DNA of 64,000 nucleotides from Vicingaceae bacterium (GTDB lineage Bacteria; Bacteroidota; Bacteroidia; Flavobacteriales_E; Vicingaceae): NCBI GenBank assembly GCA_026003395.1, contig BPHE01000004.1, positions 62,001 through 126,000 of the forward strand, read 5' to 3'. Each line of letters begins with the position of its first letter. Positions within the stretch are counted from its first letter, which is position 1. The notes beneath the pieces were generated by a model. That model was not told where the DNA came from. It saw only the letters and a list, made by a program, of their open reading frames with translations, and did not search any database. Shown here in pieces: positions 41,533 through 51,294 of the stretch. The translations under genes were made by a program, and so were the position numbers.

Positions 41533-43854
41533 TTAAAATTTCCAACTCAAGCCAATTGCCGGCAGGATAGGCAGTTGGTTGATACGTTGATTGAGCACAC
41601 GGTCGTAATAGAAGATATTTTCACGGTTATACACATTGATGATGCTTAAGTTGGTTTCAAGAGTGGAATTTTTCCCAAGGGCAAAAGTGCGTTTAACTGT
41701 GATGTCCAATCTGTGGTAATAAGGCAGACGGGCGGCATTGTATTCGGCATAAATGAACTTGGGTTCGCCATTCTGACTTACGATAGGTTGATCCAGACCC
41801 GATTGCAGGGTGAGATTTTCAAACACACCGGCCGTTTGTGTGAATGGGAAGCCGGAACCAAGGTTCCAACGCAGGTTAAATTCCCAATTGTATCCTTTGC
41901 CAAATTTATAAGCGGTTGTGAAATTGAGATTGTGTCTGCGGTCATAAAAAGGAAAATATTCGGTCAGTCCGTCCCAGCGGGTCACTTTGGTCAATGAATA
42001 CACGAGATTGATGCTTAATTGATTTTTTTCATATTTACCCGAGAAGTCGATTCCATAGGCCTTACCGTTTTCTACGAGAAAGTTCTTTTTGTATATTTCC
42101 GGTTGGGCGGCATTGTCGGCATTGTCGTCATAAAGTTTGTTTCTATTGATATCGATCAGTTGGGTAAAAATGTTGTAGTAACCTTCTACATTCAAAGTGA
42201 CATAGCGCCCCCAATCGTATTCAAAACCGGCAATCAGGTGGATGGCCTTTTGTAGCTTGTGATTGACGTCTTTGACCGTTCCGTCGGGTAATGTGAATTT
42301 TGTTTGAAAACTTTGGGGAGATGAAAGAAAACTGTAAAAAAGATTCACTACGTCTCTATTGCTACGTCCGGTTATAAGGTTTTGTGAATAAAAGCCCGAA
42401 GCAGTTTTAAAACGAAAGTTGTTGGTAACTTTATATTTAAATGCCAGCCTTGGTTCGGGTGAAGCCGTTGAAAGAGAGGAATAATAAATCATTCTGATGC
42501 CCGGCTCCAATACATATTTGGGTTTTGATATTCTGATGGTATAAAAGCCATGCAATTCGGTATTGTTTTGGGTTTCAAAAATCAAACGTCCCACAGAGTT
42601 ATAGTACCTGAAGTCGGTGGAGGTTCCAACCACTTCGAATCCATATTTGGATTCGTTGTCACCGCTGAAATAAGTAAAGTTCAGACCAAAATTAAAACCG
42701 GAAATTTTGCTGGAACGTTCGGTAGGTAATCCTTCATTTTGTTTGATTTTATAATCGGAATATGCAAAGACACCGTCAATTAAGGTTTTTGAAGAGCCGG
42801 GAATCAGCACAAAATTGGTACCGGCTCCATTGCTGCTCCAATTTATATTGGAGATATGCCTGTAATTGACATTGTCGTCGTAGTGGAAGCCAAACACACT
42901 CAGTTTGTTTCCGGAATTGGAATTGAATGATATTTTACCATACAAATCTGTGAATGAATAAGGAAGACCGGCAGAATCGACATAGTTGTAAAATATTTTT
43001 GAACTTTTGTCGAGATAAGAATTTTTTGCCGATACGATGTAAGAGATGCTGCTTGAATTGGTGTTGTCTTCTTTTTGCTTTTTTATGGGACCTTCGAGAA
43101 GCACTTTTGCTCCAAAAGTGTTTGCCGAAACTATGCCGGTATGTTTTTTCTTGTTACCGTCTTTGGTGGTAATATCCATCACAGAAGAAATACGACCTCC
43201 GTATTTGGCTCCAAACCCACCGGTGTAAATATCTGCATTTCTGATCAGTTCGGCATCGATCACCGAAAACAGACCAATGGAGTGGAATGGATTATAAATG
43301 ATGGCACCATCCAGGGTAAGACGGTTCTGAATCATGGAACCACCGCGGATAAATAATTGCCCGCCTTGGTCACCGGTAAAAATGACACCGGGCAATACCT
43401 GGAGATATTGGGCCAGGTCGGGTTCTCCCCCCACACTGGGTATTGAAGTAATTTCTTTGGGAGTAATTTTTTGCACCGAAATTTTAACCTGTGTTTTAAA
43501 TTCTTCTCTTTCTGCATCTACCTGATAAGTGTTGAGTTGAATTCCCGGAGATAAAAACAATTTTTGGGTGATGACATCGCCGCCTTTTATGGTAATAGTG
43601 GCTTGAGCAGTATCGTAACCAACAAAAGTGGTTTTCAAAATGTACTTGCCGGCAGGTATTTTAGTCAATTGAAAATAGCCATTTACGTCTGTGTTGGTGC
43701 CATAATTGGTCCCTTCTAAAAAAACTGTGGTGAAAATCATGGGTTCTCCGGTTTCTTTGTCGTAAACAAATCCTTTGATGGTTCCGGTTGATTGTGCCCA
43801 AATGTGACAGGTTGTAATCAATAAACCAACAAATAACACTAAGCTTTTTTTCAT
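41533..43854 (-). CDS. TonB-dependent receptor with carboxypeptidase-regulatory-like domain
   Basis: 773 aa. A signal peptide of about 20 residues (KKSLVLFVGLLITTCHIWAQ) is followed by a CarboxypepD_reg-like beta domain (about 25-105: GFVYDKETGEPMIFTTVFLE, NGYFQLTKIPAGKYILKTTF). A TonB plug comes next (about 125-230, with LFIRGGSMIQNRLTLDGAII and GFGAKYGGRISSVMDI), then a 22-strand barrel ending in IGLSWKF. It should import a ligand through the outer membrane with TonB energy. No SusD partner is adjacent, so a polysaccharide system is not indicated; the ligand is unknown. Confidence 0.9.
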   Translation of the reverse strand: MKKSLVLFVGLLITTCHIWAQSTGTIKGFVYDKETGEPMIFTTVFLEGTNYGTNTDVNGYFQLTKIPAGKYILKTTFVGYDTAQATITIKGGDVITQKLFLSPGIQLNTYQVDAEREEFKTQVKISVQKITPKEITSIPSVGGEPDLAQYLQVLPGVIFTGDQGGQLFIRGGSMIQNRLTLDGAIIYNPFHSIGLFSVIDAELIRNADIYTGGFGAKYGGRISSVMDITTKDGNKKKHTGIVSANTFGAKVLLEGPIKKQKEDNTNSSSISYIVSAKNSYLDKSSKIFYNYVDSAGLPYSFTDLYGKISFNSNSGNKLSVFGFHYDDNVNYRHISNINWSSNGAGTNFVLIPGSSKTLIDGVFAYSDYKIKQNEGLPTERSSKISGFNFGLNFTYFSGDNESKYGFEVVGTSTDFRYYNSVGRLIFETQNNTELHGFYTIRISKPKYVLEPGIRMIYYSSLSTASPEPRLAFKYKVTNNFRFKTASGFYSQNLITGRSNRDVVNLFYSFLSSPQSFQTKFTLPDGTVKDVNHKLQKAIHLIAGFEYDWGRYVTLNVEGYYNIFTQLIDINRNKLYDDNADNAAQPEIYKKNFLVENGKAYGIDFSGKYEKNQLSINLVYSLTKVTRWDGLTEYFPFYDRRHNLNFTTAYKFGKGYNWEFNLRWNLGSGFPFTQTAGVFENLTLQSGLDQPIVSQNGEPKFIYAEYNAARLPYYHRLDITVKRTFALGKNSTLETNLSIINVYNRENIFYYDRVLNQRINQLPILPAIGLSWKF

Positions 43855-44037
43855 GATATCTTTTTTAGCACGGCAAAAGTATGGAATGAAAATTACAATT
43901 TCGTATTTTTTTGATAAATGGTAGATTTTAGGGATAAATACTTCATTCTGTTTTGTTTTATGATTGGCTCAATAATACTGTAATGAATGTGAAACGTGTC
44001 AATTGAAAAACTTTTTTAATTAAACGAAAAATTTTGA

Positions 44038-44979
44038 TTAACAATGTTGATCAATCCAGTCGTAGACAGCACCTTCTTTGAGAGAATGGCTGACATACCA
44101 AATTTCATTCACCGAAAAATATTCGATGGTTTTGATGATTTCTATCAAGGCAATCACCATCCATTCTGCCCTCATGGGATGCATGCCGGGTATGGCAAGC
44201 CGCTCTTCTAATGTCGAAAATTTTATTTTTTCAAAAAAATCAAGAATGTCCTGTTTGGATAATTGATAATAATTCATGTCGTCAGGCATATCGGAGTGAT
44301 GGGTTTGATGGTAAAAGATATTGGCAAGGGTTTCAAACGAACCGGCAGATCCATACATGAGGTCAATAGGAGTTTTATGAAAATTTGATGTCAATAATTT
44401 TTCGAAATGTACTTGAAGTTGATTTACAAGGTGTGGCGTTGCCGGGTCATTCCAATTGAAAATGTCGTAAATTTTTGCCACTCCTGCCGGCAAGCTTGCT
44501 TTCTGCAAGATAGTTTGATGATGGCCAATAATTATCTCCACACTGCCTCCTCCGATATCCATCACCAACAGGTTTAAATTGACCGGTCTGCAATTCCAGG
44601 CACCTTTATAGATTATCCGGGCTTCTTCGCGTCCGTCTATGATATTTATGGGTATCTCAAGAATATTTTCCAGAATTGATTTTAATTTCAATCCGTTCTT
44701 GGCATCTCTCAATGCAGCTGTGCCAAAAGCCAATACGATACCGGTGTTGTTTTCTTTGATGAGATTTCTAAAAAATTCTGCTGTTTCTACTGCTCTTTTT
44801 ATTGCATTCTGAGATATAAGAGATGTTTTGTATGTTCCGGATCCAAGTTTAACAGGTATTTTATATTCCTCTGTAAAGACAGGACGCTTTTTTTCACAAT
44901 CGATCCCGGCAATGGTCAGATTAAATGTGTTTGTTCCAAAATCAATGACCGCAATATTTACTTTCCGGCTTTGATCCAT
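44038..44979 (-). CDS. Ppx/GppA phosphatase family protein (exopolyphosphatase-like)
   Basis: 313 aa from the ATG at 44979; the sequence upstream in this frame overlaps the permease gene and is not family-like. An actin-like ATPase fold: IAVIDFGTNTFNLTIAG at the start, GTAALRDAKNG, INIIDGREEARIIYKGA with the catalytic Glu, LLVMDIGGGSVEIII, and LPAGVAKIYD. The single-domain length matches Bacteroidota Ppx/GppA proteins, which hydrolyse polyphosphate or pppGpp. Its start overlaps the permease 3' end by 22 bases. Confidence 0.87.
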   Translation of the reverse strand: MDQSRKVNIAVIDFGTNTFNLTIAGIDCEKKRPVFTEEYKIPVKLGSGTYKTSLISQNAIKRAVETAEFFRNLIKENNTGIVLAFGTAALRDAKNGLKLKSILENILEIPINIIDGREEARIIYKGAWNCRPVNLNLLVMDIGGGSVEIIIGHHQTILQKASLPAGVAKIYDIFNWNDPATPHLVNQLQVHFEKLLTSNFHKTPIDLMYGSAGSFETLANIFYHQTHHSDMPDDMNYYQLSKQDILDFFEKIKFSTLEERLAIPGMHPMRAEWMVIALIEIIKTIEYFSVNEIWYVSHSLKEGAVYDWIDQHC

Positions 44980-45323
44980 AAAAATAAATCTTTCCAGGTG
45001 ACTTTCTGACCGTAGAGCAAAATGCCGGTACGGTATATTTTGGCGGCCAGCAGGGTGAAAAAAACAAAACCAACTACCACCAGCACCATCGATAGCAATA
45101 ATTCCCACATTGGTACACCAAACGGCAGACGGATCATCATCACAATAGGAGAGGTGAGAGGGATAATCGAGAACCAAAATGCTACCGTTCCTTCAGGATT
45201 TTCGAATATGGAAGAGGAGATGACATATCCCAAAATCAAGGGAACCGAAACAGGCAACGATAAATTGTTGCGAATCGGCGTCATTGTCCACAGCTGCACC
45301 GATGGCGGCATAGAGAGCGGCAT
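44958..45323 (-). pseudogene. C-terminal part of the ABC permease, separated by a frameshift
   Basis: From about 45257 down to the stop at 44958 this frame reads LPVSVPLILGYVISSSIFEN, then a long hydrophobic region (two or three membrane helices: AFWFSIIPLTSPIVMMI, LLLSMVLVVVGFVFFTLLAA) and KIYRTGILLYGQK. These are the last helices and end of NatB/ABC-2-type permeases. It continues the upstream protein exactly after DSQQF if one base (C at 45258) is removed. The first 22 or so codons of this open frame are out-of-frame shadow. Confidence 0.72.
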
Positions 45324-46299
45324 ACATCAAATATCCGAATAGGAAATAAAAAGCAAAACTGAACAAAATTGCGGTGAAATCGATATTTTTAAAGCTTTTA
45401 TACATATAGTAAAAATCTTTATCTACATCTTTGGGTAAGGATTGCAGGTTTTTTCCTGTGATGGGGCCTTTTTCAATCAAAATTTCTTTTTGCAGTTGTT
45501 CGGTTTTCAATGCATTGTCATATTTGTATAAAAACAAACTCATGGCTGCCGAGTATAAAATCAATACAGTAATAATCCAAATAACAAATTGTGTGAGAGC
45601 CACCAATGCAATGCCTGTGATTTTGCCCATCATAAGTTCTATGGGTTTTACGGAAGAGATAATTATTTCTACGATTCTGTTGGTTTTTTCTTCCAAAACA
45701 CCACGCATAACCTGAGTGCCATAGAGAAAGATAAACAAATACACAAATATGCTCAATATAAGCCCCACGAACATGTTAATCATAGAATAGGTTTCAAAAC
45801 GCTCTCCTTTTTCGTTGATTTTTTCAGTAATTAATTTCACACGTGTTTTGCTCTTTTCTATGATTTCCGGGTCGATGTCGTTTTTTACGAGTTTGTAATT
45901 GGTCAACAACTGGTCGATTTGTGATTTTATGTATTCTTCGGTGGCCACTCCGGGCTGTTTTTTATAGAATAATTGAATATGATTGCTCTTGATGACATTT
46001 TCGGGAATAAACAACAAAATGTCATAAGGTGTTTCGTAGAAGTTTTTTAATAATACTCTGATATCCGTAGAATCGTAATAGAATTTATGATTTTCATCGT
46101 CCAAAAGCATCTTTTCTATCAAGCCACTTGAATCTTGCACGAGAATTTTATATTGTTTTTTATCTTGTTGGCTGATAAGAACGGGAATAATCAATATCAA
46201 CACCATGGCGAGAGGGCCCAATAATGTGGTAATGATAAAACTTTTCTTTTTTACTCTTGTCAGATACTCTCTTTGAATAATGAGACCAATTTTTTTCAT
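45193..46299 (-). CDS. ABC-2-type transporter permease (NatB-like), frameshifted before its C-terminus
   Basis: 368 codons are open, but the last 20 or so after DSQQF are out-of-frame. The start (MKKIGLIIQREYLTRVKKKS) and first membrane helix are followed by an extracytoplasmic domain of about 150 residues, then helices beginning MINMFVGLILSIFVYLFIFL. VMRGVLEEKTNRIVEIIISSVKPIELMMGKI and LMYAALYAAIGAAVDNDADS are classic for the Na-export/NatB family. With the fragment at 44958-45257 the full protein would be about 445 aa. The ATPase gene lies five bases upstream. Confidence 0.85.
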   Translation of the reverse strand: MKKIGLIIQREYLTRVKKKSFIITTLLGPLAMVLILIIPVLISQQDKKQYKILVQDSSGLIEKMLLDDENHKFYYDSTDIRVLLKNFYETPYDILLFIPENVIKSNHIQLFYKKQPGVATEEYIKSQIDQLLTNYKLVKNDIDPEIIEKSKTRVKLITEKINEKGERFETYSMINMFVGLILSIFVYLFIFLYGTQVMRGVLEEKTNRIVEIIISSVKPIELMMGKITGIALVALTQFVIWIITVLILYSAAMSLFLYKYDNALKTEQLQKEILIEKGPITGKNLQSLPKDVDKDFYYMYKSFKNIDFTAILFSFAFYFLFGYLMYAALYAAIGAAVDNDADSQQFIVACFGSLDFGICHLLFHIRKS

Positions 46300-46304
46300 A
46301 CAGG

Positions 46305-47234
46305 TTAATTATTTTCGGTGGATAGACCTTTTACTTTTTCTATGAAAATTTCATGCATGCTTGGCAACAGTTCCTCAAATGACAATACTTCTACATGAGG
46401 CAATATGGCCTGCAGCAGTGTATTGCCGTTGTATTGCGAATCGGTGGCTTTTACAGTCACTTTGATGATATTTTCGCCGATTTCTTCCAACGAAACGATC
46501 TCAAACCAATGTTGCAATGCTTGAGTGAATGCTATACGATGACCTTTGAATACCAAAAGGTATTGATTTTTTTTGTATGATTCTTTTATGGAAGATACTT
46601 CTCCTTCTAAAATTTTTTGAGACCGGTGAATCAACATTACTTTTTGACAAAGGTGTTCAACCGAATACATATTGTGAGTGGAAAAAATGATCGTAATGCC
46701 TTCATTTTTCAATTGTAAAATTTCATCCTGGATCAAAGCGGCATTGACGGGATCAAAACCACTGAACGGTTCATCCAATATGAGTAGTTTGGGTCGGTGT
46801 AGAACAGTACAAATAAATTGTACTTTTTGAGCCATACCTTTGGATAGCTCCTCCACCTTTTTGTTCCACCATGAAGAAATCTCAAATTTGTCAAACCATT
46901 TTTTCAGTTCTTTATATGCTTGTTCTCTTGACATTCCTTTCAACATCGCCAAATACATGGCTTGTTCTCCTACCTTCATTTTTCTGTATAATCCGCGTTC
47001 CTCCGGTAGGTATCCTATTTGCCGCGTATGTTCATCGGAGAGGGGTTGTCCGTCAAACCATATTTTCCCTTGATCCGGAATGATTATTCTGTTGAGAATT
47101 CTGATAAGCGTGGTTTTTCCGGCACCATTGGGCCCCAACAAACCGAAGATTTGCCCTTTGGGTATTTCAAAACTGATGTCGTTTAAAACTTTTTTGTCAA
47201 AATAACTTTTATGGATATGTTCAGCAACAATCAT
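46305..47234 (-). CDS. ABC transporter ATP-binding protein
   Basis: 309 aa. Walker A GLLGPNGAGKTTLI (32-45), a Q-loop near YLPEERGLYRKM, the signature ELSKGMAQKVQF, Walker B LLILDEPFSGFDP and the switch His in STHNMYS are all intact. A C-terminal extension of about 90 residues is of the DUF4162 type found in NatA-like exporters. It pairs with the permease five bases downstream. The substrate is unknown. TACTTTTG at 47271-47278 may be the -7 element. Confidence 0.9.
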   Translation of the reverse strand: MIVAEHIHKSYFDKKVLNDISFEIPKGQIFGLLGPNGAGKTTLIRILNRIIIPDQGKIWFDGQPLSDEHTRQIGYLPEERGLYRKMKVGEQAMYLAMLKGMSREQAYKELKKWFDKFEISSWWNKKVEELSKGMAQKVQFICTVLHRPKLLILDEPFSGFDPVNAALIQDEILQLKNEGITIIFSTHNMYSVEHLCQKVMLIHRSQKILEGEVSSIKESYKKNQYLLVFKGHRIAFTQALQHWFEIVSLEEIGENIIKVTVKATDSQYNGNTLLQAILPHVEVLSFEELLPSMHEIFIEKVKGLSTENN

Positions 47235-47461
47235 TGAACGAATGGTTAATGCATTTAAATTTCACTTGGGCAAAAGTAAAATATTTTAAATTAAGTCATC
47301 AGCTTGAATTCAATACACGGAAATTTTTGTATATGAGAGGAAAATAAACTGTCTAAAACGGGTGAGGAACCGATATTTTGGTCAAATTTGATTTTACAAA
47401 TAAAATTAGAGTTTCCAAACTTGAGGTGAAATGTTTATTTTCGCACATAAATTTTGAAATT

Positions 47462-48076
47462 ATGCATATAGCTGTGGCTGGAAATATCGGTTCGGGTAAA
47501 ACTACCTTAACTACCTTATTGGCAAAACATTATGGATGGGAGGCGCATTATGAAGATGCCGACGACAATCCATATATCCTTGATTTTTACAATGAAATGC
47601 AGCGATGGTCTTTTAACATGCAAATTTATTTTTTGAGTGCCCGTTTTTCAAGGATGCTTGAAATTCGCAAATCCGGCAAGAATGTCATTCAAGACCGGAC
47701 AATCTATGAAGATGCTTACATTTTTGCTCCCAACCTACATGCATTGGGGTTAATGAATACACGGGACTTTGAAACATATTTTTCATTGTTTAAATTGATA
47801 GAAGGATTGGTTCAACCGCCCGATTTGTTAATTTATTTAAGAGCAGATGTGCCCGTATTGGTAAATCAGATACAAAAACGTGGACGGGATTATGAAGCCG
47901 GAATCAGATTAGATTACTTGCGTAAATTGAATGAACGTTACGAGCAATGGATCAATACGTATGACAAAGGCAAAATGATTATTGTGGATGTTAATGAAAA
48001 CAGATTTTCGGAAAATCCCGAAGATCTCGGAAAAATTATTGAAAAAATAGATGCAGAAATACATGGTTTATTTTAA
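47462..48076 (+). CDS. Deoxynucleoside kinase
   Basis: 204 aa from the ATG at 47462. The start at 47378 would add 28 residues before the P-loop that the family does not have. AVAGNIGSGKTTLTTLLAKHY (P-loop at 7-14), YEDADDNPYILDFY, the DRTIYEDAYIFA motif with the DRx catalytic region, and the lid region QKRGRDYEAGIRLDYL match the dAK/dGK family. It salvages deoxynucleosides by ATP-dependent phosphorylation; base preference cannot be told. It is followed by the epimerase gene after 18 bases. Confidence 0.87.
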   Translation: MHIAVAGNIGSGKTTLTTLLAKHYGWEAHYEDADDNPYILDFYNEMQRWSFNMQIYFLSARFSRMLEIRKSGKNVIQDRTIYEDAYIFAPNLHALGLMNTRDFETYFSLFKLIEGLVQPPDLLIYLRADVPVLVNQIQKRGRDYEAGIRLDYLRKLNERYEQWINTYDKGKMIIVDVNENRFSENPEDLGKIIEKIDAEIHGLF

Positions 48077-48094
48077 CAACATTAATTGAATTCA

Positions 48095-49135
48095 ATGAAA
48101 ACACATTTAATTTCAGGGGCTGCCGGATTTGTCGGACGCAACATGGCCAAAAGGTATTTGGCTAATAATTATGGCCGATTGGTATTGATAGATGATTTAT
48201 CGGTAGGTATACATCCGCGCGAATGGTTGAATTTGCCTCTCAAGCAGAATATTAATGAGAATATTTTGATATACGGAGACAATGCAGAAGTAGTTTTTAT
48301 TTTGGACGATTTCAGGAATTTGTTAAGGCAATTGTTGCATGATCCGTTGTTTTTAAAAAAACAAACAGGTTTGCCTATCGAACAGTTTGATGATGTGTTT
48401 CATTTTGCAGCCATAGTAGGGGGAAGGGCAAAGATCGACGGAGACCCCATGATGGTGGCTTTGGATCTGTCGATTGACGCCGAGTTTTTTTTCTGGGTTT
48501 GCCGTCATAAACCGGAACGGGTACTGTATCCAAGTTCCAGTGCGGCTTATCCTGTCAATTTGCAACGGGAAGATTATGCCATTGCCCTGAAAGAAACAGA
48601 CATTGATTTTAATAACATGGGGCAACCGGATATGACCTATGGTTGGAGTAAACTCACAGGAGAATACCTGGCACATGTGGCGGCTAAATATTATGGTGTG
48701 AAAGTGACTTGCATCAGGCCATTTTCAGGTTATGGCGAGGATCAGGATCTCACTTATCCTATACCGGCCATAGCAAGAAGGGCTGCCCGAAAAGAAAATC
48801 CTTTTGAGGTGTGGGGTACAGGCAAGCAAGGACGTGATTTTGTGCATATCGACGATGTGCTTGACTGCACTTTGCTCGCAATGGAAAAAATCCATGACGG
48901 TTCGGCCATCAACATAGGTTCGGGACGTTTGACCACCTTTCTTGAAATCATCGATATTTTTACTGATTTTGCCGGTTACAAACCCGAAATCAAACCATTG
49001 ATCGATAAACCTGTAGGAGTACACTCCCGGTATTGTGATATGAGTTATGTCAAAAAAACGCTTGGTTGGGAACCTAAAATATCTCTCAGGGAAGGACTCA
49101 GAAGAGTTTACGAAGCCCAATTAAAACAACTGTAG
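48095..49135 (+). CDS. NAD-dependent sugar epimerase/dehydratase (SDR family)
   Basis: 346 aa from the ATG at 48095; the TTG three codons upstream is less likely. Extended SDR: LISGAAGFVGRNMAKRYL for NAD binding, VFHFAAIVGGRAKIDGDP, SSSAAYPVNLQRED, and the catalytic YGWSK (Tyr-x-x-x-Lys). RDFVHIDDVLDC and INIGSGRLTTFLEI are typical of GDP- or UDP-sugar epimerases. It resembles GDP-mannose 3,5-epimerase/UDP-glucose epimerase relatives, but the substrate is not fixed. A GT4 glycosyltransferase gene begins five bases after its stop. Confidence 0.85.
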   Translation: MKTHLISGAAGFVGRNMAKRYLANNYGRLVLIDDLSVGIHPREWLNLPLKQNINENILIYGDNAEVVFILDDFRNLLRQLLHDPLFLKKQTGLPIEQFDDVFHFAAIVGGRAKIDGDPMMVALDLSIDAEFFFWVCRHKPERVLYPSSSAAYPVNLQREDYAIALKETDIDFNNMGQPDMTYGWSKLTGEYLAHVAAKYYGVKVTCIRPFSGYGEDQDLTYPIPAIARRAARKENPFEVWGTGKQGRDFVHIDDVLDCTLLAMEKIHDGSAINIGSGRLTTFLEIIDIFTDFAGYKPEIKPLIDKPVGVHSRYCDMSYVKKTLGWEPKISLREGLRRVYEAQLKQL

Positions 49136-49140
49136 ACCGT

Positions 49141-50415
49141 ATGAAAATCGTTTGCTTCGGACCGGGCCCCTTGTTTAAGGGAGGCATTTCCAACTACAAT
49201 ACTTCACTTGTAAAAGCGTTACATGATATACCCGGCATTGAAGTGGAAGTGGTTTCATGGACCAGCCAATATCCGGCCATTGTGCCAAGAGAGTTTATAG
49301 ACAAATCAAGTAAAGAAAAATTTCTTGATGATACAATACCCGTTACGTACGTCACTAATTACAATAATCCCTTCACATGGCCAGAAACTGCACGTAAAAT
49401 CATTCAAGCCAATCCGGATAAGGTAATCTTTCAATGGTATAATGCCCAACAAGGTTTGCCGCTTTCATTTATTGTGAAGAAAATTAAAAAAGCTTTGCCG
49501 TCAACCGAAATAATTTTTGATCTACATTTTGTTGTTCCTAAAGAAAATAGCAAGATCGACCGTTTTTTTACCCGTATGGGGTTGAAGCATCCACATACTT
49601 TCATCGTACATGCAAAAAAAACTTTAGATGAACTAAAAGCCCTTTTTCCAGAAGAAAAATTTGTCGAAACATTTGATGGAACAAGAGATTGGCTCAAAAA
49701 CACGCGACCGATATTAAGATTATATCATCCGGTATATGATATTTTCAAACCCATCGAAAATTTTGATAAAGAAAAGGTCAAACAGGAACTGGGGTTGAGA
49801 CAATACGTTTTTTTGTTTTTCGGCTTTATCAGAAAATATAAAGGACTGCATAATTGTATTGAGGCCTTTAAAATACTGACTGAAAGACGCCGAGATGTTT
49901 CATTGCTGATTTGTGGGGAATCTTTTTGGAATACACTGGATGACAGAAAGTGGAATGTGAAGCTCAAGAAATGGTTGTTTTCTATTGCCAAAAAACTTTT
50001 TTTGAAAAAAGAAGATGACGAAAATGATTACCGTCCTTTGGAATTAATAGAAAAATACGGGTTGCAATCGTTTGTCAGAGTGGAAAACAGATTTATTGCC
50101 AATGAAGAAGTACCCAAATTTTTTCAGGTAAGCGATGCTGTGCTATTATTTTATGAAACTGCCACTCCAAGCGGAGTAGAATCATTGAGTTACAACTTCT
50201 CGCTGCCTGTGCTCGCAACAAAAGTAGGGCATTTTCCCGAAACCATCATTGAAGGGAAAAATGGATATCTTGCCGAGCCCGGAAATTTCAAACAAATGGC
50301 AGATATAATGGAAAAAATCATTACTCATCCGGTAGACAGAACCAACATTGATCAGATGGCCAAAAAATTCAGCTGGCAAAATTATGCAAAGGCAATCATC
50401 AATGACGGGCATTAA
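49141..50415 (+). CDS. Family 4 glycosyltransferase
   Basis: 424 aa, GT-B fold. The N-terminal domain opens with KIVCFGPGPLFKGGISNYNT, with the Gly-rich acceptor loop. The C-terminal domain has YVFLFFGFIRKYKGLHNCIEAF, LLICGESFW, VPKFFQVSDAVLLFYETATPSGVESLSY (the Glu/Ser nucleotide-sugar site) and VLATKVGHFPETIIEGKNGYL. It probably transfers the sugar prepared by the preceding epimerase to a surface glycan. prmC follows after 15 bases. Confidence 0.88.
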   Translation: MKIVCFGPGPLFKGGISNYNTSLVKALHDIPGIEVEVVSWTSQYPAIVPREFIDKSSKEKFLDDTIPVTYVTNYNNPFTWPETARKIIQANPDKVIFQWYNAQQGLPLSFIVKKIKKALPSTEIIFDLHFVVPKENSKIDRFFTRMGLKHPHTFIVHAKKTLDELKALFPEEKFVETFDGTRDWLKNTRPILRLYHPVYDIFKPIENFDKEKVKQELGLRQYVFLFFGFIRKYKGLHNCIEAFKILTERRRDVSLLICGESFWNTLDDRKWNVKLKKWLFSIAKKLFLKKEDDENDYRPLELIEKYGLQSFVRVENRFIANEEVPKFFQVSDAVLLFYETATPSGVESLSYNFSLPVLATKVGHFPETIIEGKNGYLAEPGNFKQMADIMEKIITHPVDRTNIDQMAKKFSWQNYAKAIINDGH

Positions 50416-50430
50416 ACAAAACCAACGTCG

Positions 50431-51294
50431 ATGATAGAATTTAAAGATAATAGCATCCGGAGCTTAAGGGCTTATTTCAAAGAAAAATTATCACAAGATT
50501 ATGAAAGAAGTGAAATATTGGCCTTAGAACGCGTTATTTTTGAGCATGTATTATCTATACCCTGGCCTTCTATTCTTTTACAGCAAGAACAAACCGTCAG
50601 CGAATCGGTGATAGTAGAATTAATACATATTATCAAGCGATTGAGAAAAGGAGAACCTTGGCAATATATAACCGGAAAAGTTGAATTTATGGGGATACCA
50701 TTGAATGTCAACCCTTCTGTGCTCATACCGCGTCCGGAAACTGAACAATTATGTTCCCTGGTTATCAAAAAATACCTTAAGGAGCAAGGTTTGAAAATCA
50801 TCGATATAGGAACAGGGTCGGGTTGTATCGCCCTTGCATTAAAAAAACACCTCAACAATTCGCAAGTTTGGGCCATCGATATTTCCAAATCAGCCTTGGA
50901 TCTTGCACGAAAAAACGCAGAGATAAATCATCTGGATGTTAAGTTTTTACAAGATGACATCACAAATATAAACCTTCAAGAAAAAGGGTTCGATATTGTC
51001 ATTTCCAATCCTCCCTATGTAACACCGGATGAAAAAGAGTTATTGGATAAACGTGTCATTGGTTTTGAACCCGGTGGGGCATTGTTTACTCCCAAAGATG
51101 ACCCCTTATTTTTTTATAAGAAAATATTTTCATGGGCTTATGGAGCTATGAGACAAGGAGGGGAAATTTTTTTGGAAACAAACGAAAAATACACCTGCGA
51201 TGTGAAAAAGACCGCCGAATTTTTTGGATTTCAAAATGTTGAGATTATTTTTGATATATTTGACAAACCAAGATTTGTATGTGCCATCCGCTAA
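50431..51294 (+). CDS. prmC: Peptide chain release factor N5-glutamine methyltransferase
   Basis: 287 aa. The N-terminal helical domain (1-85) is followed by YITGKVEFMGIPLNV, LIPRPETEQL, the SAM motif IDIGTGSGCIALAL (125-138), AIDISKSALDLARKNA and the catalytic NPPYV (193-197). It methylates the GGQ glutamine of release factors 1 and 2. The stop overlaps the following barrel gene by 16 bases. Confidence 0.93.
   Translation: MIEFKDNSIRSLRAYFKEKLSQDYERSEILALERVIFEHVLSIPWPSILLQQEQTVSESVIVELIHIIKRLRKGEPWQYITGKVEFMGIPLNVNPSVLIPRPETEQLCSLVIKKYLKEQGLKIIDIGTGSGCIALALKKHLNNSQVWAIDISKSALDLARKNAEINHLDVKFLQDDITNINLQEKGFDIVISNPPYVTPDEKELLDKRVIGFEPGGALFTPKDDPLFFYKKIFSWAYGAMRQGGEIFLETNEKYTCDVKKTAEFFGFQNVEIIFDIFDKPRFVCAIR

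Noticed and set aside
44980-45177. Extended N-terminus for the Ppx/GppA protein
   Set aside because: The added 66 residues are out-of-frame permease sequence; the family begins at the ATG of 44979.
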